Part shown: positions 13,601 to 21,618 of the stretch, one piece after another
Position numbering within the stretch: the first letter of the stretch is position 1
Layout: the number at the start of each line of letters is the position of its first letter
Assembly (NCBI RefSeq): GCF_029952445.1
Contig: NZ_JAQPPK010000039.1
Coordinates: forward strand, 1-33,135
Origin: Paenarthrobacter nitroguajacolicus
GTDB lineage: Bacteria > Actinomycetota > Actinomycetes > Actinomycetales > Micrococcaceae
Length of the DNA: 33,135 nucleotides
Direction of reading: 5' to 3'
Notes under the pieces: model-generated
Databases searched by the model: none
Told to the model about the DNA's origin: nothing
The model's input: the letters and a program-made list of their open reading frames with translations, nothing else
Translations under genes and position numbers: made by a program

Positions 13601-14583
13601 TCGTCACGTTGACGGCCAACCCCAGCCTGGACCGGACCGTGGAACTGCCGGGAGCCCTGGCCCGCGGCGAGGTACAGCGCGCCGTCGCTGTCCATCAGGA
13701 ATCCGGCGGAAAGGGCGTCAACGTTTCACGGGCGCTCGTTGCCTCCGGCCTCGAAACGCTGGCAGTCCTCCCGGGTGCGGATTCTGACCCCGTCCTTTCC
13801 GGACTGCACGACGGCGGCGTTCCGTTTGCGGCGCTGCCGATCGGTCAGGCGCTGCGCAGCAACGTCACGCTCACCGAACCGGATGGCGTCACCACCAAAA
13901 TCAACGAACCCGGCCCGGAGCTGAGCGGCGAACAGCAGGAAGCCCTGATCGGGCTGCTGCTGGAGCGCTCCCGTGGCGCCAGCTGGGTGGTTCTCGCAGG
14001 CTCGCTCCCACCAGGAGTCCCTGCGGATTTCTACGCCACAATCGCGCGCCGGCTCCGGTCGGTCGCGGATGGAACGGCCGCCCCCGGCATCGCCATCGAC
14101 TCCTCCGGGGCTCCGCTTGCGGCAGCCCTGGTGGGCGACGCCGCCGGAAAGCCGGACCTCCTCAAGCCGAACGCGGAAGAGCTCGCCGAGCTTGCCGCCG
14201 CCGCCGGATTCACCAACGTCTCCACAGCTGAGCAACTGGAAGCGGACCCGGCCAAAGCGGCCGAGGCCGCTGCCGCCGTCGTCGCCAGCGGTGTGGGCGC
14301 AGTTCTAGCAACACTCGGGTCCAAGGGCGCAGTCCTGGTGACCGCAGACGGAGCGTGGCTCGCCACGCATCCGCCAATCAAGGCAGTCAGCACGGTAGGC
14401 GCCGGGGATTCCTCCCTGGCCGGCTACCTGCTGGCCGCAACCCAGGGCGGTTCCGCACAGGACTGCCTCCGTCAGGCCGTGGCACATGGTGCCGCTGCTG
14501 CTTCACTGCCGGGCTCCACTGTCCCTGCAGTCCACCAGACAACCCCCGACGCCGTAACCATCACGGCCCTCCAGAAGGACTAA
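13597..14583 (+). CDS. fruK: 1-phosphofructokinase
   Basis: The 328-residue PfkB-family kinase shows MIVTLTANPSLDRTVELPG at the N-terminus, ESGGKGVNVSRALVASG (about 31-47) and the catalytic STVGAGDSSLAGYLLA segment (about 264-279), whose Asp is the base. It phosphorylates fructose-1-phosphate, the product of the PTS, to fructose-1,6-bisphosphate. It overlaps fruR by ATGA, so the two are translationally coupled. It ends 2 nt before the fruA GTG, whose AAGGA ribosome site lies inside fruK. Length and motifs are normal. LacC-type tagatose kinases are similar, but the neighbours favour fruK. Confidence 0.93.
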   Translation: MIVTLTANPSLDRTVELPGALARGEVQRAVAVHQESGGKGVNVSRALVASGLETLAVLPGADSDPVLSGLHDGGVPFAALPIGQALRSNVTLTEPDGVTTKINEPGPELSGEQQEALIGLLLERSRGASWVVLAGSLPPGVPADFYATIARRLRSVADGTAAPGIAIDSSGAPLAAALVGDAAGKPDLLKPNAEELAELAAAAGFTNVSTAEQLEADPAKAAEAAAAVVASGVGAVLATLGSKGAVLVTADGAWLATHPPIKAVSTVGAGDSSLAGYLLAATQGGSAQDCLRQAVAHGAAAASLPGSTVPAVHQTTPDAVTITALQKD

Positions 14584-14585
14584 CA

Positions 14586-16622
14586 GTGACCCAGCTGATC
14601 ACACCCCAATTGGTCACCCTCGACCAGAACCTGGGCGACTCCCCTGCCGACGTCATCCGCGTCCTGGCCGGCAAAGTTGCCGCCGCTGGCCGTGCCACCG
14701 AGGTTGAAGGCCTGTTCGCCGACGCCTTCGCCCGCGAACAGAAGACCGCCACCGGCGTCCCGGGCGGAATCGCCATCCCGCACTGCCGCTCGGCAGCTGT
14801 CAAGGAACCGGCACTGGCCATGGCCCGCCTCAGCCACAAGGTGGATTTCGGCGCCAAGGACGGCCCAGCGGACCTCATCTTCTTCATTGCAGCCCCGGAC
14901 GGCGCAGACCAGGAACACCTGAAACTGCTCTCCAAGCTCGCACGCTCGCTCATCAAAAAGGACTTCACGGCTTCTCTCCGCGCGGCATCTTCCCCTGAAG
15001 AGATAGTAGAACTGGTGGATGGTGCCCTGGCGGACAAGCCAGCCGCGCACGCTGCACCGGCCCCTGAGGCAGCTCCGGCAGCCAGCACGACGGCGGCTGC
15101 CGCACCCAAGCGCATCGTGGCAGTAACCGCTTGCCCAACCGGCATCGCCCACACGTACATGGCCGCTGATTCCCTGGTCGCCGCGGCACAGGAAATGGGC
15201 GTCGACCTGCAGGTCGAGACGCAGGGTTCCTCCGGCGCAAAGCCGCTGGACCCGGCGGTGATCGCTGCGGCTGACGCGGTGATTTTCGCCGTCGACGTCG
15301 ATGTCCGCGGCAAGGAGCGCTTCGCCGGCAAGCCGGTCATCAATGCTCCCGTCAAGCGCGGTATCGACGAGCCAACCAAGATGGTCCAGGAAGCCCTTGC
15401 GGCCGCTGACGACCCCCATGCCCGCCGCGTCCCGCATTTTGGTGCGGAAGAGCAGGCAGAGCGCGCCGAGGAGGAAAAGGGCGAGCACATCGGCCAGAAC
15501 CTCAAGCGCGCACTCCTTACCGGCGTCTCCTACATGATTCCGTTCGTTGCCGGTGGCGGCCTGCTGATTGCCCTCGGGTTCCTCATGGGCGGCTACCTGA
15601 TCACCAACTTCGCAGACAAGATCGTTGTTGAGAACAGCATCTTCAACCTGCCCACCGCTTTCCCGGACAACGCCTGGGGCCCCCTGGGTGCCTACATCGG
15701 TGCGGTCCTCTTCAAGATCGGCGCCCTGTCCCTCGGCTTCCTTGTCCCTGCGCTTGCGGGCTACATCGCCTACGCGATCGCGGACCGTCCCGGTATCGCC
15801 CCCGGCTTCGTGGCCGGTGCCGTGTCCGGCTTCATGGGTGCAGGCTTCCTCGGCGGTATTGTCGGCGGCCTCCTCGCAGGCTACATCGCGTACCAGATCG
15901 GCAAGCTTGACGTTCCGCGCTGGCTGCGCGGCCTGATGCCTGTGGTGATCATCCCGCTGCTTGCCTCCTTGGTGGCGTCCGGCTTGATGTTCCTGATCCT
16001 GGGCGCCCCCATCGTCGCCCTCACGAACGCCCTCAACACTGGCTTGTCCAGCCTCACCGGTGCCGGCGCAATCGTCCTCGGCATCATCCTTGGCCTCATG
16101 ATGTGCTTCGACCTCGGTGGACCCGTCAACAAGGTCGCTTATGCCTTTGCTGTTGCAGGCCTCGGTGCCGCCAGCGTCACCAACCAGGCTCCGTGGCAGA
16201 TCATGGCAGCCGTTATGGCAGCCGGCATGGTTCCGCCGCTGGCCATGGCCCTGGCAACCGTGCTGGACAAGAAGCTCTTCTCCCTGGCCGAGCGTGAAAA
16301 CGGCAAGGCAGCCTGGCTCCTTGGAGCCTCGTTCATCTCGGAAGGCGCCATCCCGTTCGCCGCAGCCGACCCCCTCCGCGTCATCCCGGCCAGCATGGTT
16401 GGCGGCGCCGTAACCGGTGCACTGTCAATGGCCTTCGGCGTCACCTCCAAGGCTCCGCACGGCGGCCTGTTTGTCTTCTTCGCGATCGACAACTTCCTGC
16501 TGTTCTTCCTCTCGATCGCAGTGGGTGTAGTCATTACCGCGCTGCTGGTCATCGCCCTGAAGCGTTGGGCCGTGAAGAAGCCGGTTGAGGCAGAAGCGAC
16601 TCCGGCAACCGTCAGCGTCTAG
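14586..16622 (+). CDS. fruA: Fructose PTS permease, fused EIIABC
   Basis: The 678-residue protein is a full A-B-C fusion. The EIIA domain (about 1-150) has GGIAIPHCR with phosphorylated His66. An Ala/Pro linker (about 151-173) leads to EIIB, where VAVTACPTGIAHTYMAA places the active Cys at 183. EIIC (about 290-665) has many membrane helices, with GVSYMIPFVAGGGLLIALGF first and the FDLGGPVNKVAYAF and EGAIPFAA signatures. It imports and phosphorylates fructose at C1. The start is the GTG at 14586, with AAGGA 7 nt upstream; a longer in-frame extension back to 14355 lies inside fruK and is not homologous. HPr follows in the same operon. Enzyme I is not in the window. Confidence 0.95.
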   Translation: MTQLITPQLVTLDQNLGDSPADVIRVLAGKVAAAGRATEVEGLFADAFAREQKTATGVPGGIAIPHCRSAAVKEPALAMARLSHKVDFGAKDGPADLIFFIAAPDGADQEHLKLLSKLARSLIKKDFTASLRAASSPEEIVELVDGALADKPAAHAAPAPEAAPAASTTAAAAPKRIVAVTACPTGIAHTYMAADSLVAAAQEMGVDLQVETQGSSGAKPLDPAVIAAADAVIFAVDVDVRGKERFAGKPVINAPVKRGIDEPTKMVQEALAAADDPHARRVPHFGAEEQAERAEEEKGEHIGQNLKRALLTGVSYMIPFVAGGGLLIALGFLMGGYLITNFADKIVVENSIFNLPTAFPDNAWGPLGAYIGAVLFKIGALSLGFLVPALAGYIAYAIADRPGIAPGFVAGAVSGFMGAGFLGGIVGGLLAGYIAYQIGKLDVPRWLRGLMPVVIIPLLASLVASGLMFLILGAPIVALTNALNTGLSSLTGAGAIVLGIILGLMMCFDLGGPVNKVAYAFAVAGLGAASVTNQAPWQIMAAVMAAGMVPPLAMALATVLDKKLFSLAERENGKAAWLLGASFISEGAIPFAAADPLRVIPASMVGGAVTGALSMAFGVTSKAPHGGLFVFFAIDNFLLFFLSIAVGVVITALLVIALKRWAVKKPVEAEATPATVSV

Positions 16623-16661
16623 ACTTCCCACGAAGCCACCCACCACCACAAAGGAGCACCA

Positions 16662-16940
16662 ATGCCTGAACGTACAGCCACCATTGCAAGCCGCGTCGGC
16701 CTCCACGCCCGTCCGGCAGCCATCTTCGCCGAAGCTGCGGGAGACCTGGACATCGATGTCACCATCGCCCGCCAGGGAGAGCCCGCCGATGACGCCATGG
16801 ACGCCGCGAGCATCCTGTCCCTCATGAGCCTGGGGGCTTCCCACGGCGACGTCGTGGTGCTCCGGGCCGAAGGCGAAGGTGCGGACGCAGCACTGGACAG
16901 CCTGGTCAAGATCCTCGAAACGGACCACGACGCCGAGTAA
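16662..16940 (+). CDS. ptsH: Phosphocarrier protein HPr
   Basis: The 92-residue protein has RVGLHARPAA with phosphorylated His15. DAASILSLMSLG follows, where Ser50 corresponds to the regulatory Ser46 of other HPr proteins. It carries phosphate from enzyme I to EIIA. AAAGGAG lies 7 nt before the ATG. It is the last gene of the fru operon, 39 nt after fruA, and is followed by a strong terminator. Association of ptsH with fruA is usual in actinobacteria. Whether Ser50 is phosphorylated cannot be told, as no HPr kinase is visible. Confidence 0.95.
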   Translation: MPERTATIASRVGLHARPAAIFAEAAGDLDIDVTIARQGEPADDAMDAASILSLMSLGASHGDVVVLRAEGEGADAALDSLVKILETDHDAE

Positions 16941-16967
16941 GGACACGTTCACCGCTCAGCGCTGTGA

Positions 16968-17011
16968 AAAGAGCCTGGCCGCACCTGTGATTGGGTGCCG
17001 CCAGGCTCTTT
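16968..17011. terminator. Strong bidirectional terminator after HPr
   Basis: AAAGAGCCTGGC (16968-16979) pairs perfectly with GCCAGGCTCTTT (17000-17011). An inner GCACC/GGTGC stem (16981-16985 with 16994-16998) extends it. The stem ends in T on one strand and A on the other, so it can work both ways between the convergent HPr and TetR genes. Confidence 0.9.
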
Positions 17012-17026
17012 CCCTGTCGGCATCTA

Positions 17027-17614
17027 TTACGGGCGGGCGAGCTCGTCGAGATGGCGCGTGAGCATTTCGAGTATTGGACCCGCCTCGGACAGTTCCCCGC
17101 TCCACAACCCCTGCATCGCGAGTCCATCCAAGAGCGCACGCAACCGCTGTGCTTCATACTCGGGATCGCGTCCTTGGTGGAATTGACCCGTTTCCGTCAG
17201 CACCTCCACGGCGATGTGGCATACGCGGGCAACGCCGTCGCTCAGCCTGATCGCAGCAGGCCTAAGGGCAGTGTCGGTAAGGGAAAGGACGCCGAGCTGA
17301 ACCTGTGCAACGAGTTCCAGGCGCCGTTCCTTGTCGAGGGGAAGCAACTGCAGGAGTAATCCTTCAACGAGAGGGCGGCCAGTTAGCTCAAGGGCGGCGA
17401 TTCTGGCCTTTACCCGGTCCTCAATGAGTTCCAGGCAGAACTCCCGCAGGGCATGCTGTGTGGCAAACGCCCGGCGCAGCGACGCGGCAGCTATACCCGC
17501 TTCCGCTGCCACCCCGCGGACTGAAAGGCCAGAGAGGCCATCGCGTTCAAGGACACGTAAGGACGCTTCCGCAATTGCTGCAGTGCGCGCCTCTGCGTCG
17601 ATTCTCTTGGGCAT
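17027..17614 (-). CDS. TetR-family regulator
   Basis: The 195-residue protein starts MPKRIDAEARTAAIAEASLR and continues to GLSGLSVRGVAAEAGIAAASLRRAF (about 27-51), a TetR helix-turn-helix. The rest is a helical ligand domain close to the TetR C-terminal types found beside efflux or membrane genes. It starts 4 nt after the stop of the membrane-protein gene and lacks its own ribosome site, so it is translationally coupled to it. The dyad at 18210-18229 in front of that pair is the likely operator. The ligand is unknown. Confidence 0.88.
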   Translation of the reverse strand: MPKRIDAEARTAAIAEASLRVLERDGLSGLSVRGVAAEAGIAAASLRRAFATQHALREFCLELIEDRVKARIAALELTGRPLVEGLLLQLLPLDKERRLELVAQVQLGVLSLTDTALRPAAIRLSDGVARVCHIAVEVLTETGQFHQGRDPEYEAQRLRALLDGLAMQGLWSGELSEAGPILEMLTRHLDELARP

Positions 17615-17618
17615 GGTT

Positions 17619-18176
17619 TCAGCGCGACGGAGTAGGAGTGGGCAATGCGGGGGCGGCTTTCTTCGGCCAAATCGTGTAACTCAGTGCCCAGAGGAAGTCG
17701 ATGGCGAAGATGATGCCCAGGATGCGGAAGAAGTCCGATAGCGCTGTGGTTCGTTCAGCGTCGTTGACCAGGAAAATGATAGCTCCCAGTGTGGCCGCAG
17801 CGATGGCAACCGCCAGTGCCGTAAGGAGCACATCCCGCCAGCACTTGACCGTGTAGCGGGTTCCCGTGAGCCGTTCGGGCACGGGGCCGCCGGCAAACCG
17901 GTGCTGGAAGTGCCCATCAGCCCACGCCACCATCCGCTTGCCGTACGCAACCGAGACGCCAATATAGATTGCGGCAAGTCCGTGGTGCCACGAGGCCGTA
18001 CCACCACCAAGGAGATCGATGGCGACCAAGGCAAGCAGGACAGCATCGATCACCGGAGCAAGGACCAGGAAAGCTGCACCCAGGCGGGGACGCCGCAGGA
18101 GATACCGCGCTGCGAGCCCGGCAAGAATAGCTACCCAGAAAGCAACTTCGCAGACAACGATCGCGAGCAGGACCAT
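17619..18176 (-). CDS. Integral membrane protein of unknown function
   Basis: The 185-residue protein has about five hydrophobic segments: VLLAIVVCEVAFWVAILAG (2-20), LGAAFLVLAPVIDAVLLALV (about 32-51), one around HHGLAAIYIGVSVAYG (about 64-79), VLLTALAVAIAAATLGAIIFLV (about 116-137) and FFRILGIIFAIDFLWALSY (about 148-166). I do not recognise a named family. The ATG has GGGGGA six nt before it. It is the first gene of a pair with a TetR regulator and may be the target of its control. A basic loop between segments 3 and 4 (KRMVAWADGHFQHRF) may be cytoplasmic. Confidence 0.75.
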   Translation of the reverse strand: MVLLAIVVCEVAFWVAILAGLAARYLLRRPRLGAAFLVLAPVIDAVLLALVAIDLLGGGTASWHHGLAAIYIGVSVAYGKRMVAWADGHFQHRFAGGPVPERLTGTRYTVKCWRDVLLTALAVAIAAATLGAIIFLVNDAERTTALSDFFRILGIIFAIDFLWALSYTIWPKKAAPALPTPTPSR

Positions 18177-18209
18177 GTGTTTCCCCCAAACATCCGGTGT
18201 TCCATTTTT

Positions 18210-18229
18210 ATTAGTACGAGTGTACTCAT
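18210..18229. promoter_or_regulatory. Dyad operator candidate for the TetR regulator
   Basis: AT-T-AGTAC-GAGT-GTACT-C-AT is symmetric at seven base pairs on each side. It lies 33 nt before the ATG of the membrane-protein gene and is surrounded by AT-rich sequence suited to a promoter. Its size and place fit a TetR dimer site, but no binding evidence exists. Confidence 0.6.
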
Positions 18230-18273
18230 AAAAGTGTCGATATATCGGGGGTTGGCAAACCGGCGTCAGGGGA

Positions 18274-19230
18274 CTATGAGCCCTCGCCGTTCAGGAAAGC
18301 CGCAACTGACGCCTCCGTGGGCTTGACCTCCTTGAGCTCACCCGCGAGGTACGCCTCTATGATCCGGGGGTCAACGTAGGAGGAACGGGCCACAGACGGG
18401 GTGTTGCCCAGGAGTTCGGAGGCTTCCTTGATGGCCCTCGTAATCGCCTGACGGGGAGTTCCCTTGTGGCCTGATTTGATGAGGCACAGGGCCGCGGCCG
18501 CAGTGCCTTTCCAGGTCCGGAAGTCCTTGGATGAGTAGGCTTCTCCGGCGATGCCCCGGAGATATTCGTTGAGCATGGAGCCGTCCACGTTTACCCAGGC
18601 TCCATTGTCCCGGTACGCAAGCAACCGCTCCTTGCCGGGACGCTCCGCCAGCGGTTCGAGGAAGGCAGCAAGAGCGGGATCGTGGATGGACGTGTCCCAC
18701 AGGTGGCCGCTCTTGCCGGGGAACTTGAGGAAAACATCCGGCCCCTCCACACGGGCGTGGCGGCACCGGAGCGTGGTCAGCCCGTAGGAACCGTTTTGCT
18801 TCATGTACACCTCGGATCCAACGCGGAGCGCACCCAAGTCCATGAGCCGCACCGCTGCTGCCAAGGTTTGCTGCCTCGGATCTTCCTGGTCCTGCAGGTG
18901 GACAGTGACGTTCCGGCGGACAGTTGGCAGGACCAAGCCAAGTTTGGCGGCCCGGATGAATTTTTCGGTGTCCTTACGCTCCCGCCAGCGCGGGTGGTAG
19001 ATGTACTGGCTGCGACCGGCTCCGTCGATTCCCGTAGCCAGGATGTGGCCGTGCTCGTAAGGACTGATCCATACATCGGTCCACGCAGGCGGGATCGCCA
19101 GCGCATTGATGCGCTGGCGATCCTCTTTGCTGACCAGGCTCCCGTCAGGATGGCGGTAGCTGAACCCCGTTCCCACCTTTCGGCGGACGATGCCGGGCCC
19201 GGAAAGGTCACTTCTCTTCAGCCGTGGCAT
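18274..19230 (-). CDS. DNA topoisomerase IB, poxvirus/bacterial type
   Basis: The 318-residue protein has the N-terminal part beginning GFSYRHPDG and AIPPAWTDVWISPYEHGHILATGIDGAGR, cut here between blocks. The catalytic core includes ALRVGSEVY (Arg136), FLKFPGKSG (Lys169/Lys173), DFRTWKGT (Arg238) and NTPSVARSSYVDPRIIEAY with nucleophile Tyr285. Such enzymes relax supercoils of either sign through a 3'-phosphotyrosine. Bacterial copies are accessory and often sit with stress genes. It starts 41 nt after dps on the same strand, so the two may form an operon. All catalytic residues expected are visible except the fourth, which I could not place. Confidence 0.92.
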   Translation of the reverse strand: MPRLKRSDLSGPGIVRRKVGTGFSYRHPDGSLVSKEDRQRINALAIPPAWTDVWISPYEHGHILATGIDGAGRSQYIYHPRWRERKDTEKFIRAAKLGLVLPTVRRNVTVHLQDQEDPRQQTLAAAVRLMDLGALRVGSEVYMKQNGSYGLTTLRCRHARVEGPDVFLKFPGKSGHLWDTSIHDPALAAFLEPLAERPGKERLLAYRDNGAWVNVDGSMLNEYLRGIAGEAYSSKDFRTWKGTAAAALCLIKSGHKGTPRQAITRAIKEASELLGNTPSVARSSYVDPRIIEAYLAGELKEVKPTEASVAAFLNGEGS

Positions 19231-19271
19231 GGCCTGCTGCCTTGTCTGCGCTCAGCCGGTCCGCTTGTTGG

Positions 19272-19751
19272 TCAGGCCTCGTCCGGGTCCGTCACGGCAG
19301 CGCCGGCGCTCATGATTTCTGCGTTGATCATCCACACCAGCTGCTCAAGGCGGGCAATAAACGCGTGCAGCAGGTCCGCCGTCGTCGGATCTTCCTCGTC
19401 AACCTCGTCGTGAACGTCACGCATGGTCTGCACGGCGCGTTCCACGCGGTCGGTCACCAACTTGACGGCGTTCTTGGTGCTGACCAGGCCGGCCGGAAAT
19501 TCTTCAAGGCGGGTTCCCTTGGCGATGGTCGCACTGCGGCCGTCCGGGAGGGCATGAAGGGCACGCATGCGCTCGGCGGTGTCATCAGCGAACTGCCGGG
19601 TGGCCAGGACCAGTTCGTCCAATTGGAGGTGGAGATCGCGGAAGTTCGGTCCCACGATGTTCCAGTGTGCCTGTTTCCCCTGGAGCTGCAGCTCGATGAG
19701 GTCGGTCAGGACGATTTGAAGGTTGTCTGCAAGCTGCTGTGACGCTTTCAT
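19272..19751 (-). CDS. dps: Dps-type ferritin-like DNA-protecting protein
   Basis: The 159-residue protein has GKQAHWNIVGPNFRDLHLQLDE (about 25-46, in two blocks HWNIVGPNF and LHLQLDE) with the ferroxidase His and Asp ligands at the dimer interface. It continues DDTAERMRALHALPDG, as in Dps of actinobacteria. It would oxidise and store iron and bind DNA, limiting hydroxyl-radical damage. The ATG at 19751 is chosen because AGAGG lies five nt upstream and homology starts there; an in-frame ATG at 19850 adds 33 unrelated residues. Topoisomerase IB follows on the same strand. Confidence 0.93.
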   Translation of the reverse strand: MKASQQLADNLQIVLTDLIELQLQGKQAHWNIVGPNFRDLHLQLDELVLATRQFADDTAERMRALHALPDGRSATIAKGTRLEEFPAGLVSTKNAVKLVTDRVERAVQTMRDVHDEVDEEDPTTADLLHAFIARLEQLVWMINAEIMSAGAAVTDPDEA

Positions 19752-20056
19752 GTGTTCCTCTCTCGGACGTTCATGTGAGCCAATAACGCGCCACAGGATA
19801 TCTGCAGCGACTGCCCAATCATCGGATGACGACTTCAATAAGCCTTTCATAAGGGTGCTTAGTAGTACAATGATGAGTGTTGCTGTTCACGACTGGCGAA
19901 CTTCACCACCGGTGAGGCCCAGGCTAACAGCGGGTATGGCACTTCGGGGCCGCGGAACGCCTCAAAGTACCGGCATAACTAAATCGAAGTAACCGGAATG
20001 CATAGTTGGGAATCGGCGATTCATCAATGATTCCCCCAGAAAGGAATGTGCTGACC
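19752..20056. other. Gene-free 305-nt divergent region between dps and a small membrane gene
   Basis: No convincing gene is present. TACAAT at 19866-19871 is a possible plus-strand -10, but no good -35 accompanies it. A structured segment at 20008-20035 precedes the small membrane gene. I saw no clear general-stress sigma-factor promoter. Confidence 0.5.
20008..20035 (+). promoter_or_regulatory. Competing hairpins before the small membrane gene
   Basis: GGGAATC (20008-20014) can pair with GATTCCC (20029-20035), while GAATC (20010-20014) can instead pair with the closer GATTC (20018-20022). Only one can form. The segment ends 4 nt before AAAGGA, the likely ribosome site of the next gene, so folding may affect translation. 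Confidence 0.35.
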
Positions 20057-20227
20057 ATGAATACGCTTCTGATCATTGCTGGTGTAGTAGCAATCGTCCT
20101 TCTTCTTGTAGGTGGCTTCTCGCAAGCCCTGAACTGGCTGCTGTGGGTAGGCGTCGTCCTTCTTGTCATTGCGGCCATCGGCTGGCTGCTGAGCTTCATG
20201 TCGGGCCGCAGGGGCCATACGGTATAG
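20057..20227 (+). CDS. Small two-helix membrane protein, 56 residues
   Basis: The product has two hydrophobic segments, TLLIIAGVVAIVLLLVGG (3-20) and WLLWVGVVLLVIAAIGWLL (about 26-44), and a basic tail (GRRGHTV). No signal cleavage site is seen. I do not assign a family; such mini-proteins are common near stress genes in actinobacteria. The ATG at 20057 has AAAGGA 12 nt upstream, slightly far. An earlier in-frame start at 20006 would add non-hydrophobic residues and overlap the competing hairpins. A very strong hairpin at 20258-20304 follows. Confidence 0.75.
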   Translation: MNTLLIIAGVVAIVLLLVGGFSQALNWLLWVGVVLLVIAAIGWLLSFMSGRRGHTV

Positions 20228-20257
20228 AGCGCCGATAAACGTCTTCCACCAGGTCAA

Positions 20258-20304
20258 GGAGGGCCGCTTCCGCGCTCAGAATCTGCACGCGGAGGCGGCC
20301 CTCC
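20258..20304. terminator. Very long 17-bp hairpin between small membrane gene and DUF6328 gene
   Basis: GGAGGGCCGCTTCCGCG (20258-20274) pairs with CGCGGAGGCGGCCCTCC (20288-20304) at 16 of 17 positions, the remaining pair being a wobble in RNA. The loop is 13 nt. There is no T-tract after it. It probably ends the preceding transcript and separates it from the DUF6328 gene. Confidence 0.7.
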
Positions 20305-20347
20305 GGCACATCCCCGGCGTCCACACCATTGCTGCGGAGGCACACGA

Positions 20348-20860
20348 ATGGCAGAGCAGGAACAAGTCCCCAGAATTGGCAGGAACGAGTCCACCGAAGA
20401 ACGAATGGACCGCAACTGGATGGAACTCATCCAGGAACTAAGGGTCCTCCAAACCGGCGTCCAGATTCTGGGCGGGTTCCTGCTCACGCTGCCCTTCCAA
20501 TCGCGCTTCGGGGAACTGGACGATTGGCAGCGAGGCCTATACCTCTTCAACGTGATGGTTGCCGCCCTGACCACCGTGCTCATCGTCATCCCCGTCAGCG
20601 TGCACAGACGGCTCTTCCGCCGCGGCCTGAAGGCCACGTTGGTTTCCAGCGCTGACGTTGTCACCAAGTGGGCGCTGGGAGGTGTTGCGCTGTTGATCGT
20701 CGGGTCCGCCACGCTGGTCTTCGACTTCACGGCCGGACGGGCGGCGGGCATCGTGGCCGGCGGCTTCATTGTCCTGACTTTGCTGTTACTGGTGGTCGGG
20801 ATGCCGTTGTGGCTCTATCGCCGGGGCATGAACGGCAACGGAAACACCAAGGAGGAGTGA
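20348..20860 (+). CDS. DUF6328-type integral membrane protein
   Basis: The 170-residue protein begins with a charged cytosolic part (about 1-35). Four hydrophobic segments follow: LQTGVQILGGFLLTLPF (about 34-50), LYLFNVMVAALTTVLIVIPVSV (about 64-85), WALGGVALLIVGSATLVFDF (about 107-126) and GIVAGGFIVLTLLLLVVGMPLWLY (about 133-156). The ELRVLQTGVQILGGFLLTLPF pattern (residues 30-50 region) and the FRR segment after helix 2 match DUF6328, sometimes annotated as a sodium:proton antiporter-like protein; its role is unproven. GCGGAGG lies 7 nt before the ATG. The DUF6766 gene starts 3 nt after its stop, so they form an operon. Confidence 0.8.
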   Translation: MAEQEQVPRIGRNESTEERMDRNWMELIQELRVLQTGVQILGGFLLTLPFQSRFGELDDWQRGLYLFNVMVAALTTVLIVIPVSVHRRLFRRGLKATLVSSADVVTKWALGGVALLIVGSATLVFDFTAGRAAGIVAGGFIVLTLLLLVVGMPLWLYRRGMNGNGNTKEE

Positions 20861-20863
20861 AGA

Positions 20864-21577
20864 ATGCTGAAACCCGCCAAGAACCAGGGAACCTCCGTGA
20901 AGCAACCACATGCTCTGTCTCAATGGATCAAGGACCACGGACTGCTTTTGGTGAATGTGGGCCTGTTCGCGGTCTTCTTCGGCGGCATGGTCCTGTCTGG
21001 CGCCGCGAACTACAGCGAAGAACAGCAGACCCACGGGGGCTCGCCAGTAGGCGTTCTGGAGTATCTGACAACCGGCCACTTCGTGGAGGCCGTGTTTGAG
21101 AACTGGGAGTCTGAATTCCTCCAAATGGCCATGTACGTGGTGCTGACCGTCTTCCTCTTCCAGAAAGGCTCCTCCGAGTCCAAGCCCATGGGCAAGAAGG
21201 CTCCACAGGACGAAGATCCGCGGGACGCGAAGCAAACAGCGAAGACGCCGTGGCCGGTGCGACGCGGCGGCTGGATCCTGAAGGTTTACGAACACTCGCT
21301 TTCCGGACTGCTTGCCCTGCTGTTTTTGGCATCCTTCACCATGCACGCCATTGGTGGAACGGCGGCCTACAACGAGGAACAACTCAGCCATGGGCTAGCG
21401 GAAGTATCCACCTGGGAGTACATGGCCTCCAGCCAGTTCTGGTTCGAGTCCTTCCAGAACTGGCAGAGTGAATTCCTGGCTGTAGCTGTACTCGTGGGAG
21501 CCTCCGTCTATCTGAGGGAACGCGGCTCACCCGAGTCCAAGCCCGTCGCCGAACCGCACTACGAAACAGGCGCTTGA
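20864..21577 (+). CDS. DUF6766-type membrane protein with an internal duplication
   Basis: The 237-residue protein consists of two similar halves. The first half has a helix (LLLVNVGLFAVFFGGMVLSG), then AANYSEEQQTHGG, TTGHFVEAVFENWESEFLQM and a second helix ending FQKGSSESKPM. The second half has a helix (LLALLFLASFTMHAIGG), then AAYNEEQLSHG, ASSQFWFESFQNWQSEFLAV and a helix ending RERGSPESKPV. The order helix, Y-EEQ--HG, FENW-SEF, helix, G--ESKP is repeated exactly. This matches DUF6766, a family of unknown function. Its ribosome site (AAGGAGGAG) lies at the end of the DUF6328 gene. The conserved acidic loops probably face one side of the membrane. Confidence 0.85.
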   Translation: MLKPAKNQGTSVKQPHALSQWIKDHGLLLVNVGLFAVFFGGMVLSGAANYSEEQQTHGGSPVGVLEYLTTGHFVEAVFENWESEFLQMAMYVVLTVFLFQKGSSESKPMGKKAPQDEDPRDAKQTAKTPWPVRRGGWILKVYEHSLSGLLALLFLASFTMHAIGGTAAYNEEQLSHGLAEVSTWEYMASSQFWFESFQNWQSEFLAVAVLVGASVYLRERGSPESKPVAEPHYETGA

Positions 21578-21618
21578 TTGCTTTTCGACGGAACGAATCC
21601 AGCGAAAGGAACCTGACC

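Noticed and set aside
14355..14585. Upstream in-frame extension of fruA
   Set aside because: It lies inside fruK and is not EIIA-like. The GTG at 14586 has AAGGA at 7 nt and gives the normal EIIA start.
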